64,000 nt of DNA from Psychrobacter fulvigenes (GTDB lineage: Bacteria; Pseudomonadota; Gammaproteobacteria; Pseudomonadales; Moraxellaceae). Numbering within the stretch: the stretch's first letter is position 1; each line of letters starts with the position of its first letter. The stretch lies in assembly GCF_904846155.1 (NCBI RefSeq), contig NZ_CAJGZP010000001.1:2852001-2916000 (forward strand), in the 5' to 3' direction. The notes beneath the pieces are model-generated. The model saw only the letters and a program-made list of their open reading frames with translations, made no database searches and was not told where the DNA came from. Both the position numbers and the translations under genes were made by a program. Shown here in pieces: positions 1-9,200 of this stretch.

Positions 1-143
1 ACATAGTTTGCACTTATGTTCTTTTAAAAGCCCGCTCTTAATCTGATTAAGAACAGATTTTGTCTATTGCTTATTATCATTTTAGTACAACTAATTTTTT
101 TTCTCTATTACAAAAACTTATCATTCACTAATTGAAACATATT

Positions 144-172
144 TTGACAGTTGGCTTATATTCTGTTTATAT
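144..172 (+). promoter_or_regulatory. Candidate sigma70 promoter upstream of the pilin-like gene
   Basis: A perfect -35 hexamer TTGACA lies at 144-149. AT-rich -10 candidates (TTATAT at 167-172, or the overlapping TATAAA) follow at 17-20 bases. The rest of bases 1-360 is AT-rich with no convincing ORF; a small palindrome (TCTTAAT/ATTAAGA, 36-52) may close an upstream unit. The -10 match is poor and the implied leader is about 190 bases, so this is only a candidate. Confidence 0.3.
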
Positions 173-360
173 AAAATAGTGAACATTATTTCAATGACTC
201 ATAGTTTGGTCCATAGTTGGTTCAATTTGCAATAAAACTAAAATAGCCGAGTTCAGATTCCATCAAACAGCATCACTAAGACTTAAGAGCTGGTTATAGA
301 CACACGAAAGATAAAAAGTATCAATACCACTAAAATACTGACTATAGGTAATAACAGCAT

Positions 361-1056
361 ATGACCACGTCACATAAGTCTTTATTAAGGAATCGGCAGA
401 TAGTTATCATTATGACACGTGTCTACTTGGCATTAGTAAATAATACTTCTATTAATAAGCCGGCATTAAAAGCCACTATTACAAAAAACAACTCTCACAC
501 GGGTAAAAAAGACTCTCTGGCTCATCCAGAACAAGGCTTCACTCTTACAGAGGTTATCGTAACCACTCTAGTTTTAGCCATTATAGCCACTATCGCTGTC
601 CCAGCGATATTGACACAGCTCGCTAATATGGAAGCAAAGCGCGTCAGACACACCCTAATGAATACTTTTAGTACTGCGAAAGCTGAAAGCTATATTCGCA
701 GGCAAAACCTAGTGGTCTGTTTGTCAGACTCAGGTGGCCGCTGTCATAAAGACAGTAATAAAGCACTGCTCTTATTCATCGATAACAATGACAACAAACA
801 TTTTGATCAGACCACAGACCACTTACTTAGTGAGCAGCATATCAATCCTAAATACGGCACTTTGCATCTAAGGGCTGGCAAGCGCCACTATGTCAGGTTT
901 TATGGTGACTCAGGTAAACCACGTGGTCATTTTGGTCATATCAAATACTGTCCTAACAAAAGCTATAATCAAGCCATGTATCAAGTGTCTTTTAATCAAG
1001 TAGGTATCATTAAATACAAGCCCAACAGCGTACATGACACTGGATGCGCCGGTTAG
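361..1056 (+). CDS. GspH/FimT-family type IV pilin-like (pseudopilin) protein
   Basis: The protein carries a class III prepilin signal: a glycine at residue 59 followed by FTLTEV and a hydrophobic helix to about residue 85. The usual Glu sits at +5 of the mature protein, so PilD-type peptidase should cleave G59/F60. The remainder has the spaced cysteines and beta-rich character of GspH/FimT minor pilins, which prime assembly of type IV pili or type II secretion pseudopili. The leader is abnormally long (59 residues here, 42 from the ATG at 412); a shorter non-ATG start may be used. No other pilus gene is adjacent; the gene is convergent with pdxJ. Assignment to the family is firm, the exact role is inferred. 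Confidence 0.75.
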   Translation: MTTSHKSLLRNRQIVIIMTRVYLALVNNTSINKPALKATITKNNSHTGKKDSLAHPEQGFTLTEVIVTTLVLAIIATIAVPAILTQLANMEAKRVRHTLMNTFSTAKAESYIRRQNLVVCLSDSGGRCHKDSNKALLLFIDNNDNKHFDQTTDHLLSEQHINPKYGTLHLRAGKRHYVRFYGDSGKPRGHFGHIKYCPNKSYNQAMYQVSFNQVGIIKYKPNSVHDTGCAG

Positions 1057-1091
1057 TCTTTATTCAATGTTTCTTAATAGAGCACCTTGCA

Positions 1092-1865
1092 TCATTTACG
1101 CATGGCTGCTTTCATCTGTTTTACTGCTTGCTCTAGACCCATAAACACAGCATCCGCTATCAGTGCATGCCCGATATTTAGCTCGTAGATACCGTCGATT
1201 TGAGCGATGGCATTGACATTGTCACGAGTAAGACCATGCCCTGCATTGATGAGTAGCTTATCATCCAGACGCTGTGCAGTGGCAGCCGCTTGTTGAATAC
1301 GCTGTAACTCAGCATTTTGGGCGGTGACATCCTCTGCTAATCCCGCTTCTGCATAAGCCCCAGTATGGATCTCAATCGCATCAGCATGACAGTCAATGGC
1401 TGCTTGAATCTGCGTCTCATCCGGATCGACGAATAAAGAAACCTTGATACCTGCTGCATGTAGCTCATTGATATACTCTGTCAAATAAGCAGTTTGTTCT
1501 GCAATATCCAGACCACCTTCTGTAGTAAGCTCAGCGCGCTTTTCTGGCACTAAACATACCCAGTACGGCTTTACTTCACAGGCAATCGCCAACATTTCAG
1601 CCGTTGCCGCTATCTCTAAGTTAAGCCTGGTGGTGATTTTTTCTGCTATCTCATAGACATCAGCGTCTTGGATATGGCGACGATCTTCACGTAGATGAAT
1701 CGTGATGCCATCAGCGCCCGCTTGCTCACATAATAATGCAGCTGCTACAGGGCTAGGATAGCTGACGCCGCGAGCTTGACGTAACGTTGCGACGTGATCG
1801 ATATTAACGCCTAATAAAGGTGTATTTGCTGAATTTTTTGTTGAATGTTGTTGCATGGTCGTCAT
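1092..1865 (-). CDS. pdxJ: Pyridoxine 5'-phosphate synthase
   Basis: PdxJ condenses 3-amino-2-oxopropyl phosphate with 1-deoxyxylulose 5-phosphate to give pyridoxine 5'-phosphate, the last ring-forming step of DXP-dependent vitamin B6 synthesis in the cytoplasm. The 257-residue protein has the family start [16 protein letters not shown], the conserved [11 protein letters not shown] segment, and the C-terminal glycine-rich phosphate-binding segment INAGHGL followed by [12 protein letters not shown]. The length is normal for a TIM-barrel PdxJ. An AAAGGA ribosome site sits just before the ATG at 1865. It lies downstream of recO in the same direction, as in many proteobacteria, but a miniature repeat (1908-2010) separates the two genes and could affect read-through. 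Confidence 0.96.
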   Translation of the reverse strand: MTTMQQHSTKNSANTPLLGVNIDHVATLRQARGVSYPSPVAAALLCEQAGADGITIHLREDRRHIQDADVYEIAEKITTRLNLEIAATAEMLAIACEVKPYWVCLVPEKRAELTTEGGLDIAEQTAYLTEYINELHAAGIKVSLFVDPDETQIQAAIDCHADAIEIHTGAYAEAGLAEDVTAQNAELQRIQQAAATAQRLDDKLLINAGHGLTRDNVNAIAQIDGIYELNIGHALIADAVFMGLEQAVKQMKAAMRK

Positions 1866-1907
1866 AAGAAATCCTTTGAATAATTTTTTATAGTTTTTTA
1901 TAACTTA

Positions 1908-2010
1908 TACCATTTGCAAAAATTAGAGTAACACGGAAAACTTGTGCAAGCACTACACCCAGTAGGCTTAACAAGTTTGACAAAGTTAATCGTACTTTTT
2001 GGATTTGGTA
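1908..2010 (+). repeat. ~103-bp MITE-like element, copy 1
   Basis: Copy 1 of three related elements (others at 37077-37179, inverted, and 40179-40280). It begins TA-CCATTTGCAAAAA and ends TTTTTGGATTTGG-TA, giving imperfect terminal inverted repeats flanked by TA. The internal segment reads AGAGTAACACGGAAAACTTG, then GCAAGCACTACA, then AAGTTTGACAAAGTTAATCG in all copies with few changes. The right end reads inward as CCAAATCCAAAA, close to the IS630 ends in this window (CCAAACCCAAAA). It lies between recO and pdxJ. Short ORFs across it look incidental. Confidence 0.8.
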
Positions 2011-2076
2011 TTATTTTGAATGTTGGTAAATCGAACATAGACTTAGATAAGAAAACATTGCCAAAAATAAACTCTA

Positions 2077-2892
2077 TCATTGATAGCGCTGTTGCTGTTG
2101 CCATAGAAGACGGCTTTGCAGAGGTTGATAGTCAAGCAAATGATCTATCAAATGACGATGTAAGCGTGACCACGAGTTCAGGGTAGTATTAGCGATACCT
2201 ATCTCTGCCATCTCGACAATCTCAGCGCCGCTAAACAAGGCTTGTGATGTAGGTATGATGCTTTTATCATCTTTAATAATAGGGGTAAATCCAACATCAG
2301 GTAAAAACCGATATTCACTGTCAGAGTTAATAGGCGCGAGTGTACTATCATGCGCCAATGTTAGCGCAAAGCCAAGCTCATTAAATAGATGTTGTTCAAA
2401 TTGACGTAAACATAATCTCAGCTCATCGGCTGATAATGGCTGCTTCAGCTGTAGCAAGCTGTCTTGATAGTGCTGCCATAATACGGGCATTGCATCTTCA
2501 GTAGGCAGTAGCTTCCACAATATCTCGTTTAAATATAACGCAGCATATTGTTGTTGCCCTTTGATCTGCTTATAACGCGCTTGCTCTATACTAGCGATAT
2601 TATTTGGCGTCGTTTCTTGAGCTAGTTGTGTTTGTTGTGGGGCTTCTTGGGAATGATTGCTCTGAGTATCAGCTGATTGAATAAACTGAGCTTGCGTAAT
2701 ATTGATTTGAGTAAATGTCTTCAGCTCACGCTTGCCTGTTGCAAACAACTGTAGCGGCTCAAACAGCGGCGCGCCTTTTTTACCAATACCATGTACAACT
2801 CCATGCTGCTGGGAGAACAAATAATAAAGGGCGCGCTTTTCTTGATAAGGACGCTGATGTAATAAATAACCCACTAATGCTTCATTGCGCAT
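2077..2892 (-). CDS. recO: DNA repair protein RecO
   Basis: RecO works with RecF and RecR to load RecA onto SSB-coated single-stranded DNA and anneals complementary strands during gap repair. The N-terminal OB-fold region is recognisable (EALVGYLLHQRPYQEKRALY, then VHGIGKKGAP), as is a helical C-terminal domain with a typical FNELGFALTL segment. The family zinc-finger cysteines are not seen, as in several gamma-proteobacterial RecO proteins. A Gln/Thr/Asn-rich insertion lies at about residues 95-120. The ATG at 2892 has a GAGGTGATA ribosome site. It follows era in the same direction, the classical rnc-era-recO-pdxJ order, and its 271 residues are slightly more than the usual ~240. Confidence 0.92.
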   Translation of the reverse strand: MRNEALVGYLLHQRPYQEKRALYYLFSQQHGVVHGIGKKGAPLFEPLQLFATGKRELKTFTQINITQAQFIQSADTQSNHSQEAPQQTQLAQETTPNNIASIEQARYKQIKGQQQYAALYLNEILWKLLPTEDAMPVLWQHYQDSLLQLKQPLSADELRLCLRQFEQHLFNELGFALTLAHDSTLAPINSDSEYRFLPDVGFTPIIKDDKSIIPTSQALFSGAEIVEMAEIGIANTTLNSWSRLHRHLIDHLLDYQPLQSRLLWQQQQRYQ

Positions 2893-3033
2893 ATATTATC
2901 ACCTCAGCATCCGTTTGCTATTTATTACCTTTAACTGTATTTTCACTTTGAGCCGCCAAAACTACAGTTTTTATTAGAGCCTTATCTGATGCCTAAGTCA
3001 AATCCCAAATATGATCTGACTATTAATTATTAA

Positions 3034-4197
3034 CTAATAACCCAGGCTTGTCAGCGCACGCTCATCATCTGACCAACCGCGCTTAACTTTCACCCACAGC
3101 GTTAACATGATTTTTTTGTCAAACAGCTGTTCCATATCTTTGCGGGCATCCATACCAACTTGCTTGATACGTTGACCTTTATCGCCAATAACAATGGCTT
3201 TTTGACCATTTCTCTCGACATAAATAGTCGCATCGATAAACGTACAGGCTTTACGTGGACGACCTGTCTTTGGATCAGTATGCGCCGGCTCATCTTTAAA
3301 CTCATCAATCTGTACCGTTAAATCATAAGGTACCTCATCACCCGCACTACGCATGATTTTTTCACGAATGATTTCGCTGGCCAAAAACCTTTCAGAGCGA
3401 TCAGTGATTTGTTCAGTGTCATAAATCGGTGATGCTTTTGGCAGGTGTGATGCAATAACCTCTTCTAAACGATCAAGGTTTTGGCTCTTGAGTGCCGAAA
3501 CAGGGACAATATCAGCAAAGTCAAAGCTATCACTAAAAGTCTCAATGAGCGGTAAAAGTGTGCCTTTATCTTTCAAAGTATCCGCTTTATTGATAACCAA
3601 TACCACAGTTAGATTGGTCTCACCAAGCTTTTGTAATGTCAATAAGTCGTCATCACGCCATTGATCAGAATCCACCACAAACAGCACCAAATCTACGTCC
3701 ACTAACGCAGATACTGCAGCTTTATTCATACGCTCATTGATGGCACGCACTTCATTACGATGAATGCCAGGCGTATCTACAAACACCGCCTGCATCTCAT
3801 TCGTACTTAAAATACCATGGATACGATGACGGGTAGTTTGTGGTTTGCGTGAAGTAATCGATAGCTTCTGACCCAACAAATGATTCATTAGGGTGGACTT
3901 ACCAACGTTCGGGCGACCAACGATTGCTACATAACCCGCTTTAAAACCATCTGCAATTGGCGTACTGCCACTAGGCGCAAAAAAACTATCGATGGCATCA
4001 TTGTTTTCAATCGCAGTGTCGTTGTCCGATTCAATATCAGCTTGTTGCTGAGTTGTAGTCAATGACTCTCCTATCTTTCTACTTTCTGAGGTTGCTTTCG
4101 CTTGTTCTGCGTTATTCATTTGGTTTGTGTTCGTATCTTCTGTCATATTATTGAGGTTATCTTCTGTATTAGATGGCAAGTCAGGGTGATTGCTCAT
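3034..4197 (-). CDS. era: GTPase Era, ribosome assembly factor, with long acidic N-terminal extension
   Basis: Era binds the 3' end of 16S rRNA and couples 30S maturation to growth. The G domain starts near residue 88: G1 GRPNVGKS at 94-101, G3 VDTPG, G4 NKAD and G5 SALK are visible. A KH RNA-binding domain follows, with IVIGDKGQRIKQVG as its GxxG-containing core. The protein has 387 residues where about 300 is usual; the excess is a hydrophilic Asn/Asp/Glu/Thr-rich N-terminal tail of about 85 residues that looks disordered. The ATG at 4197 has an AGGA site at proper spacing, which supports the long form, although a later start cannot be excluded. It lies between rnc and recO. Confidence 0.95.
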   Translation of the reverse strand: MSNHPDLPSNTEDNLNNMTEDTNTNQMNNAEQAKATSESRKIGESLTTTQQQADIESDNDTAIENNDAIDSFFAPSGSTPIADGFKAGYVAIVGRPNVGKSTLMNHLLGQKLSITSRKPQTTRHRIHGILSTNEMQAVFVDTPGIHRNEVRAINERMNKAAVSALVDVDLVLFVVDSDQWRDDDLLTLQKLGETNLTVVLVINKADTLKDKGTLLPLIETFSDSFDFADIVPVSALKSQNLDRLEEVIASHLPKASPIYDTEQITDRSERFLASEIIREKIMRSAGDEVPYDLTVQIDEFKDEPAHTDPKTGRPRKACTFIDATIYVERNGQKAIVIGDKGQRIKQVGMDARKDMEQLFDKKIMLTLWVKVKRGWSDDERALTSLGY

Positions 4198-4381
4198 AGG
4201 GTAATCCTGTGGGGTTTATCGGCTGAATCTAGCAGCCAACATGATGAAATCACTATATTAGTGAAAACCATATGGGCTAGACTATTATGTAGTTGGCAGT
4301 ATATTGCTGAATATTTTGAAACGTATGCGTTATTTGTCATGAGTAATATCTAAAAAGATATGCCTTAAGACCAGCACTAAT

Positions 4382-5179
4382 TTAAGGACGCTTTTTATAT
4401 ATTCCTGGTAGCTTATGCAATTGATTTATCATCAATTCAGCTGCTTTTTGCTCAGCGATACGGCGACTCTCACCAGACTCAGTAATATCAGGACAATTGT
4501 TAATATTGACCTGACAACGTACAACAAATATCTGATGCGGCGCATTACCACGCGTCTCTACCAGTTCATAGTGCGGCAAATCAAACTGCTTGGACTGCAG
4601 CCACTCTTGCAAACGGCTTTTGGCATCTTTGAGAACACGCTGTTCGTTGACGTTATCTATTAAGTCACCATACCAAGCAAGTACGCAGTTGCGTGTCACT
4701 TCCATGTCTTGACTGTCGAGATAAATAGCACCAATAAGCGACTCTACTGCATCAGCCAAGATCGAGGCACGATTACGTCCACCACCTTTGCGCTCACCAA
4801 CACCCAGTATCAAATGGTTTGACAGCTCTAGCTTTTGTGCAATCGTCACCAATGACTCTTGGCGCACCAAAGTAGCACGCATACGAGTTAAACGGCCTTC
4901 ATTTTGCGCAGGATAGCGGTGATATAACGCTTCACCGACAATCATACCTAACAGCGCGTCCCCTAAAAACTCCAAGCGTTCATAGTTTTTTTTGCTATCG
5001 AATGAGCGATGGGTCAAGGCGAGCTTTGGTAAGCTTAAATCGCCAAACTTATAACCTAGCTTGCGTGTCAATACTTCCAGACGTTGAATAAAGTCTAAGC
5101 TGATGGGCAAAGTCTCCATAGTTGCGCTATTTTTTTTGGTCGCAGGCAGCGCTTGGTACTGTTTTGGAGTTGATTTCAT
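4382..5179 (-). CDS. rnc: Ribonuclease III
   Basis: RNase III cuts double-stranded RNA, including the 30S pre-rRNA stems, and processes structured mRNAs. The family signature ERLEFLGDALLGMIV carries the metal-binding carboxylates, and the second acidic site lies in LADAVESLIGAIYLDS. A C-terminal dsRNA-binding domain starts near DAKSRLQEWLQ and ends in RRIAEQKAAELMI. At 265 residues it is about 35 longer than the E. coli enzyme; the extra part is N-terminal. A second ATG at 5119 would give a more usual length, but neither start has a strong ribosome site. It sits between the DUF4845 gene and era, as is common in gamma-proteobacteria. Confidence 0.95.
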   Translation of the reverse strand: MKSTPKQYQALPATKKNSATMETLPISLDFIQRLEVLTRKLGYKFGDLSLPKLALTHRSFDSKKNYERLEFLGDALLGMIVGEALYHRYPAQNEGRLTRMRATLVRQESLVTIAQKLELSNHLILGVGERKGGGRNRASILADAVESLIGAIYLDSQDMEVTRNCVLAWYGDLIDNVNEQRVLKDAKSRLQEWLQSKQFDLPHYELVETRGNAPHQIFVVRCQVNINNCPDITESGESRRIAEQKAAELMINQLHKLPGIYKKRP

Positions 5180-5360
5180 GCGTGGCTTTTGGCTATCCTT
5201 TTTTACGGCATTTTTGAAGATATTTAATATGTATTTGAGACAATTTTTATAATATCAGCTGACTGAGGATATAAATTGAGGTTACAAATTAAGCGCTCAT
5301 CTGAATGTTCAATAGACCTTAGTTAAGGCTAATAAAAACTAGTTTTTGACAAAAGAGCCA

Positions 5361-5756
5361 TTAGTCATTTTCTGCCATCTCAATCTCACCTTCAAAACGA
5401 TTAACAATATCGACATTAGCAAAGAAATTATTGGTGACGTTATATTCTTTGTGGATAGCTAATTGGCCCGCTTTTTTATTTGTAAAGGTAAAGATATCTT
5501 CTGCATTGGTATCATAATGCGCATTAACCGAAAGCTGTCGATTGACACGCTCAACGAATTGTTTCGCTGTCTCGTTATTATTATTGGATTCTTTTAGCTG
5601 AGAGCTGAGTAACTTGGTGAGCTGATAATCACCGACTTGTGCCGGCGCAATCGCGATGACCAACTTCCCTGCAACGACTAAAAAGATCAATAGTAACACT
5701 ATACCAGTCACACTAGCGCCACGCTGCGAATGCAAGCCCGTTATCTGCTGCACCAT
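5361..5756 (-). CDS. DUF4845-family small membrane protein
   Basis: A 131-residue protein with one N-terminal membrane helix after a QRGASVTG segment (GIVLLLIFLVVAGKLVIAI), followed by a small periplasmic domain. Members of DUF4845 sit between lepB and rnc in Pseudomonas and relatives, exactly as here; their function is unknown to me. The N-terminus resembles a pilin-like helix, but no prepilin cleavage motif is evident. The start at 5756 is chosen because AGGAGG lies four bases upstream; an upstream in-frame ATG at 5777 would overlap that site. A role linked to its neighbours in protein export or RNA processing would be guesswork. Confidence 0.8.
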   Translation of the reverse strand: MVQQITGLHSQRGASVTGIVLLLIFLVVAGKLVIAIAPAQVGDYQLTKLLSSQLKESNNNNETAKQFVERVNRQLSVNAHYDTNAEDIFTFTNKKAGQLAIHKEYNVTNNFFANVDIVNRFEGEIEMAEND

Positions 5757-5911
5757 AACACCTCCTAATGGGTTCATATCCTAATATCTTCAATACTGTA
5801 ATAGCAGTTATTAATTATTTTATACTCTGCTGCATATTTTATGTATTTAATATTTTATAAACAGAGCAGTATGATTGATATTAGCATAATATTCGCCTGA
5901 CAAAACATCTA

Positions 5912-6814
5912 CTAATCAATAGAGCCATTACGTGCAAAAGTTGGAAGGTTGAGACCTGGTGGCTTGTGCATCCAAGTATAGACAGCCTTGCCAGCTAAGT
6001 TATCATCAGGTACAAAGCCCCAAAAACGACCATCAGCACTCCGATCTCTGTTGTCACCCATGACGAAATAATTATCTTCAGGCACAGTAATACGCCACTG
6101 TGTCCCTGCTGAGCTGACGACTTCTGGTGATTCTTGCTGCAAAAACGGGGCATACTGCGCGCTGTTCATATTTGGTAGATAGCGAACTAAATGCGTATTA
6201 TCGCCTTGAGTTTCTTCAAAGTATTGCGCTTGCGCTTCTTCTTCTTGTCCTACCTGCGCAGCCTCAGCTTCAGTCAATACTTGACCTGGCGCAATCTGCC
6301 CTGCTGGATATAACTGTGACGTAAGCTCAGCACTCGCTTTGAAACTGACTGGCTTGGTGTCGACTGGTACATCATTAATTGCAAGCTGACCATCGCTATA
6401 GCTGACGGTATCACCAGGTAAGCCAATGACCCGTTTTATATAATAAATACTAGGGTTATCAGGATAACGAAAGACGGCGACATCGCCATGCTCAGGACTG
6501 CCAGTATCCAAAACTTTATTATATGTCAATGGCAGACGCACGCCATAGGCGTATTTGTTGACGGCAATGAAATCGCCAGTGTATAAAGTTGGCACCATAG
6601 AAGATGACGGAATATTGAAAGGTTCAATCAAGAATGAACGTACCACTAATACGACAGCTAAGACGGGGAAAAAATCATATGCCCAACGCACCAACAAGCT
6701 TTCTTTGCCATGGCCACGAGTTTTGCGCTGTTTTAATGTCAGCTTATCTAACAGCCAAACTAGCCCTAAGCCTAGAGTTAATGGCACCAAAATCAAATTA
6801 AAATCAAAATCCAT
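5912..6814 (-). CDS. lepB: Signal peptidase I
   Basis: LepB removes signal peptides from exported proteins at the periplasmic face of the inner membrane, using a Ser/Lys dyad. Two N-terminal membrane segments are visible (FNLILVPLTLGLGLVWLL and FFPVLAVVLVVRSFLI). The nucleophile segment NIPSSSMVPTLYTGD, the lysine segment YYIKRVIGLPGD and the box GDNRDRSADGRFWGFVP are all intact. An acidic Ala/Glu/Gln-rich stretch of roughly 60 residues before the last box makes the periplasmic domain larger than minimal. The ATG at 6814 (MDFDFN) places the first helix at the N-terminus; an upstream ATG at 6865 would add 17 polar residues. It lies directly downstream of lepA, a classical pair. Confidence 0.95.
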   Translation of the reverse strand: MDFDFNLILVPLTLGLGLVWLLDKLTLKQRKTRGHGKESLLVRWAYDFFPVLAVVLVVRSFLIEPFNIPSSSMVPTLYTGDFIAVNKYAYGVRLPLTYNKVLDTGSPEHGDVAVFRYPDNPSIYYIKRVIGLPGDTVSYSDGQLAINDVPVDTKPVSFKASAELTSQLYPAGQIAPGQVLTEAEAAQVGQEEEAQAQYFEETQGDNTHLVRYLPNMNSAQYAPFLQQESPEVVSSAGTQWRITVPEDNYFVMGDNRDRSADGRFWGFVPDDNLAGKAVYTWMHKPPGLNLPTFARNGSID

Positions 6815-6952
6815 ACTAAACTGCCTATTAACGCACTGCCTATCTAATGACCTTATAACTTGCACCGATCATAAGGATTTACTGATTCTCATAACATCGC
6901 TTACCAGCTAATCATAAATAGTGACAATCGCTGTCATGAGAAATTTAATCAG

Positions 6953-8755
6953 TTATTGATTATCGACCTGCAAGACTGCCAAGAAGGCTTCTTGTGGAAT
7001 CTCCACGTTGCCGACCTGCTTCATGCGTTTTTTACCTTCTTTTTGCTTAGACAGCAGTTTTTTCTTACGAGAGATATCACCGCCATAACACTTCGCCAGT
7101 ACATCTTTGCGCATGGCTTTGACCGTACTACGACCAATGATTTGACTACCAATCGCTGCTTGAATCGCAACATCAAACATCTGACGTGGAATCAGCTCTT
7201 TCATTTTAGTCACTAATTGATTGCCGCGATAGCGTGCTTGCTCTTGGTGCACAATCATCGCTAATGCGTCGACCTTATCACCGTTAATAAGCACATCGAC
7301 TTTGACCAATTTATCCGCTTGGTAGCGCTCAAAATTATAGTCAAGTGACGCAAAACCGCGAGAGACTGATTTGAGGCGATCAAAGAAGTCCATCACCACT
7401 TCGCCCATAGGAATATCAAATATAAGCTGTACTTGTTTACCCATAAAGCGCATATCAACCTGCACACCGCGGCGCTCAATACAAAGCGTCATGACATTAC
7501 CTAGATAGTCTTGCGGCACTAAAATTTGACAGCGAGCAATTGGCTCACGAAACTCTTCAATGTTGTTGGGCTCGGGCAGCTTTGATGGGTTATCCACATG
7601 AATAATATCGCCATTCTTTTTTTCAATCTCATAGATTACAGAAGGCGCAGTAGTGATGAGATCCAAGCCATATTCGCGCTCAAGCCGCTCTTGGATGATT
7701 TCCATGTGCAGCATTCCTAGGAAGCCACACCGAAAACCAAACCCTAATGCATCTGAAGTATCTGGTTCAAAAAACAGTGAGGCATCATTGATCTGTAGCT
7801 TTTGTAAGGCTTCACGGAATTTTTCAAAATCATTGGCATCGACAGGGAACAGACCTGAATAAACCTGTGGGGTAATTTGCTTAAACCCAGGAATACGCTC
7901 AACGTCAGGTGTCTTAGCATGCGTAATAGTGTCACCGACTGGCGCACCAGCAATGTCTTTGATACCCGCAATGATAAAACCAACCTCGCCTGCCTGCAAG
8001 ATACCAGTATCTAAAGGCTTGGGAGTAAAAACACCAATCGAGCTAACTGGATGCGCTTCTTTGGTCGATTTGATATAAACTTTGTCGCCTTTCTTCACAG
8101 TGCCTTCACGTACACGCACTAAAGAGACAACACCCAAATAACTATCAAACCATGAGTCAATGATTAGCGCCTGCAGCGGTGCTTCACGATCACCAGTCGG
8201 TGCAGGGATAAACTCAACCAACGCCTCAAGTAGTTTATCGACACCCAAGCCGGATTTGGCTGATACTCGCGGGGCATCTACTGCATCAATTCCAATGATA
8301 TCTTCAATCTCTTGAATGACGCGTTCAGGCTCAACCTGTGGCAAATCAATCTTATTTAAGACGGCCATTACTTCTAGGCCTTGATCGACCGCGGTATAAC
8401 AGTTGGCTACGGACTGTGCTTCAACACCTTGTGCCGCATCAACCACCAATAGCGCACCTTCACAAGCCGCTAAGGAACGTGACACTTCATAAGAAAAATC
8501 GACGTGACCTGGCGTATCGATAAAGTTAAGCTGATAACGCTCACCATTGAGATGATCATAATAGAGAGTGACCGATTGCGCTTTAATAGTGATACCACGC
8601 TCACGTTCAATATCCATGGAATCCAGTACTTGTGCCTGCATCTCACGGTCTTGCAGGGCACCGCACATTTGAATAAAACGATCGGCAAGCGTCGACTTAC
8701 CATGATCAATGTGGGCAATGATAGAAAAGTTACGAATATTGGCTAATGCAGTCAC
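6953..8755 (-). CDS. lepA: Elongation factor 4 (LepA), ribosomal back-translocase GTPase
   Basis: LepA/EF4 is an EF-G-like GTPase that acts on stalled or assembling ribosomes. Visible GTPase motifs are AHIDHGKST (G1), the RGITIKA switch I, DTPGHVDF (G3) and NKIDLP (G4). The C-terminal LepA-specific domain carries [19 protein letters not shown] followed by EGKKRMKQ, near-invariant in the family. The family N-terminus is [15 protein letters not shown], which points to the GTG at 8755 as start (about 600 residues) rather than the ATG at 8812, which would add 19 atypical residues. It is the first gene of the lepA-lepB run. Confidence 0.97.
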   Translation of the reverse strand: MTALANIRNFSIIAHIDHGKSTLADRFIQMCGALQDREMQAQVLDSMDIERERGITIKAQSVTLYYDHLNGERYQLNFIDTPGHVDFSYEVSRSLAACEGALLVVDAAQGVEAQSVANCYTAVDQGLEVMAVLNKIDLPQVEPERVIQEIEDIIGIDAVDAPRVSAKSGLGVDKLLEALVEFIPAPTGDREAPLQALIIDSWFDSYLGVVSLVRVREGTVKKGDKVYIKSTKEAHPVSSIGVFTPKPLDTGILQAGEVGFIIAGIKDIAGAPVGDTITHAKTPDVERIPGFKQITPQVYSGLFPVDANDFEKFREALQKLQINDASLFFEPDTSDALGFGFRCGFLGMLHMEIIQERLEREYGLDLITTAPSVIYEIEKKNGDIIHVDNPSKLPEPNNIEEFREPIARCQILVPQDYLGNVMTLCIERRGVQVDMRFMGKQVQLIFDIPMGEVVMDFFDRLKSVSRGFASLDYNFERYQADKLVKVDVLINGDKVDALAMIVHQEQARYRGNQLVTKMKELIPRQMFDVAIQAAIGSQIIGRSTVKAMRKDVLAKCYGGDISRKKKLLSKQKEGKKRMKQVGNVEIPQEAFLAVLQVDNQ

Positions 8756-9200
8756 AAAGCGCCTACTAAATAAAAGGTGATTGGATAATCGTTCGTCGCC
8801 CATTTGGTTCAAGGAACAAGGGCCATATAACGGTTATTGGATAAATTTATCAACAAAAACTATAAATAAAATCTTAATAAATATATTGGTAATGCAACTG
8901 TGCTATTAAAATTAGCCATATCAGTTGCTACATATAGGACGTGTGCAAACTGTGCTCATTTGATAGCCTTCAATAATAAACATTGCTATCGATAACAGTG
9001 ACTGCAACACGCAGGCATGTGTGCGTATTCTAGCAGTTTTCTGCTATAAAGTAAGGCGATTTATTAGCAAGTACTTGATTTACAGATGATGTTAAAGCTT
9101 GATTGTAACTGGCTTTAGCAAAGAAGCGCTTTTGAACAAACAAACTAATGCTTAAGCGTGATACCGTCATATGTTTCGACGACTAAAGCTGCGAGCCTTT
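8756..9200. other. Intergenic region between kpsS and lepA
   Basis: About 445 bases, AT-rich, between the 3' end of the capsule operon and the start of lepA. I see no convincing ORF, RNA gene, strong hairpin terminator or repeat shared with the rest of the window. The lepA-lepB promoter should be in its left part, but no clear hexamer pair stands out. Confidence 0.5.

Noticed and set aside
1898..2186. ORFs of 68 and 80 codons crossing the first MITE
   Set aside because: They overlap the repeat and the 3' end of recO on either strand; apparent coding comes from the element, with no ribosome site or family resemblance.
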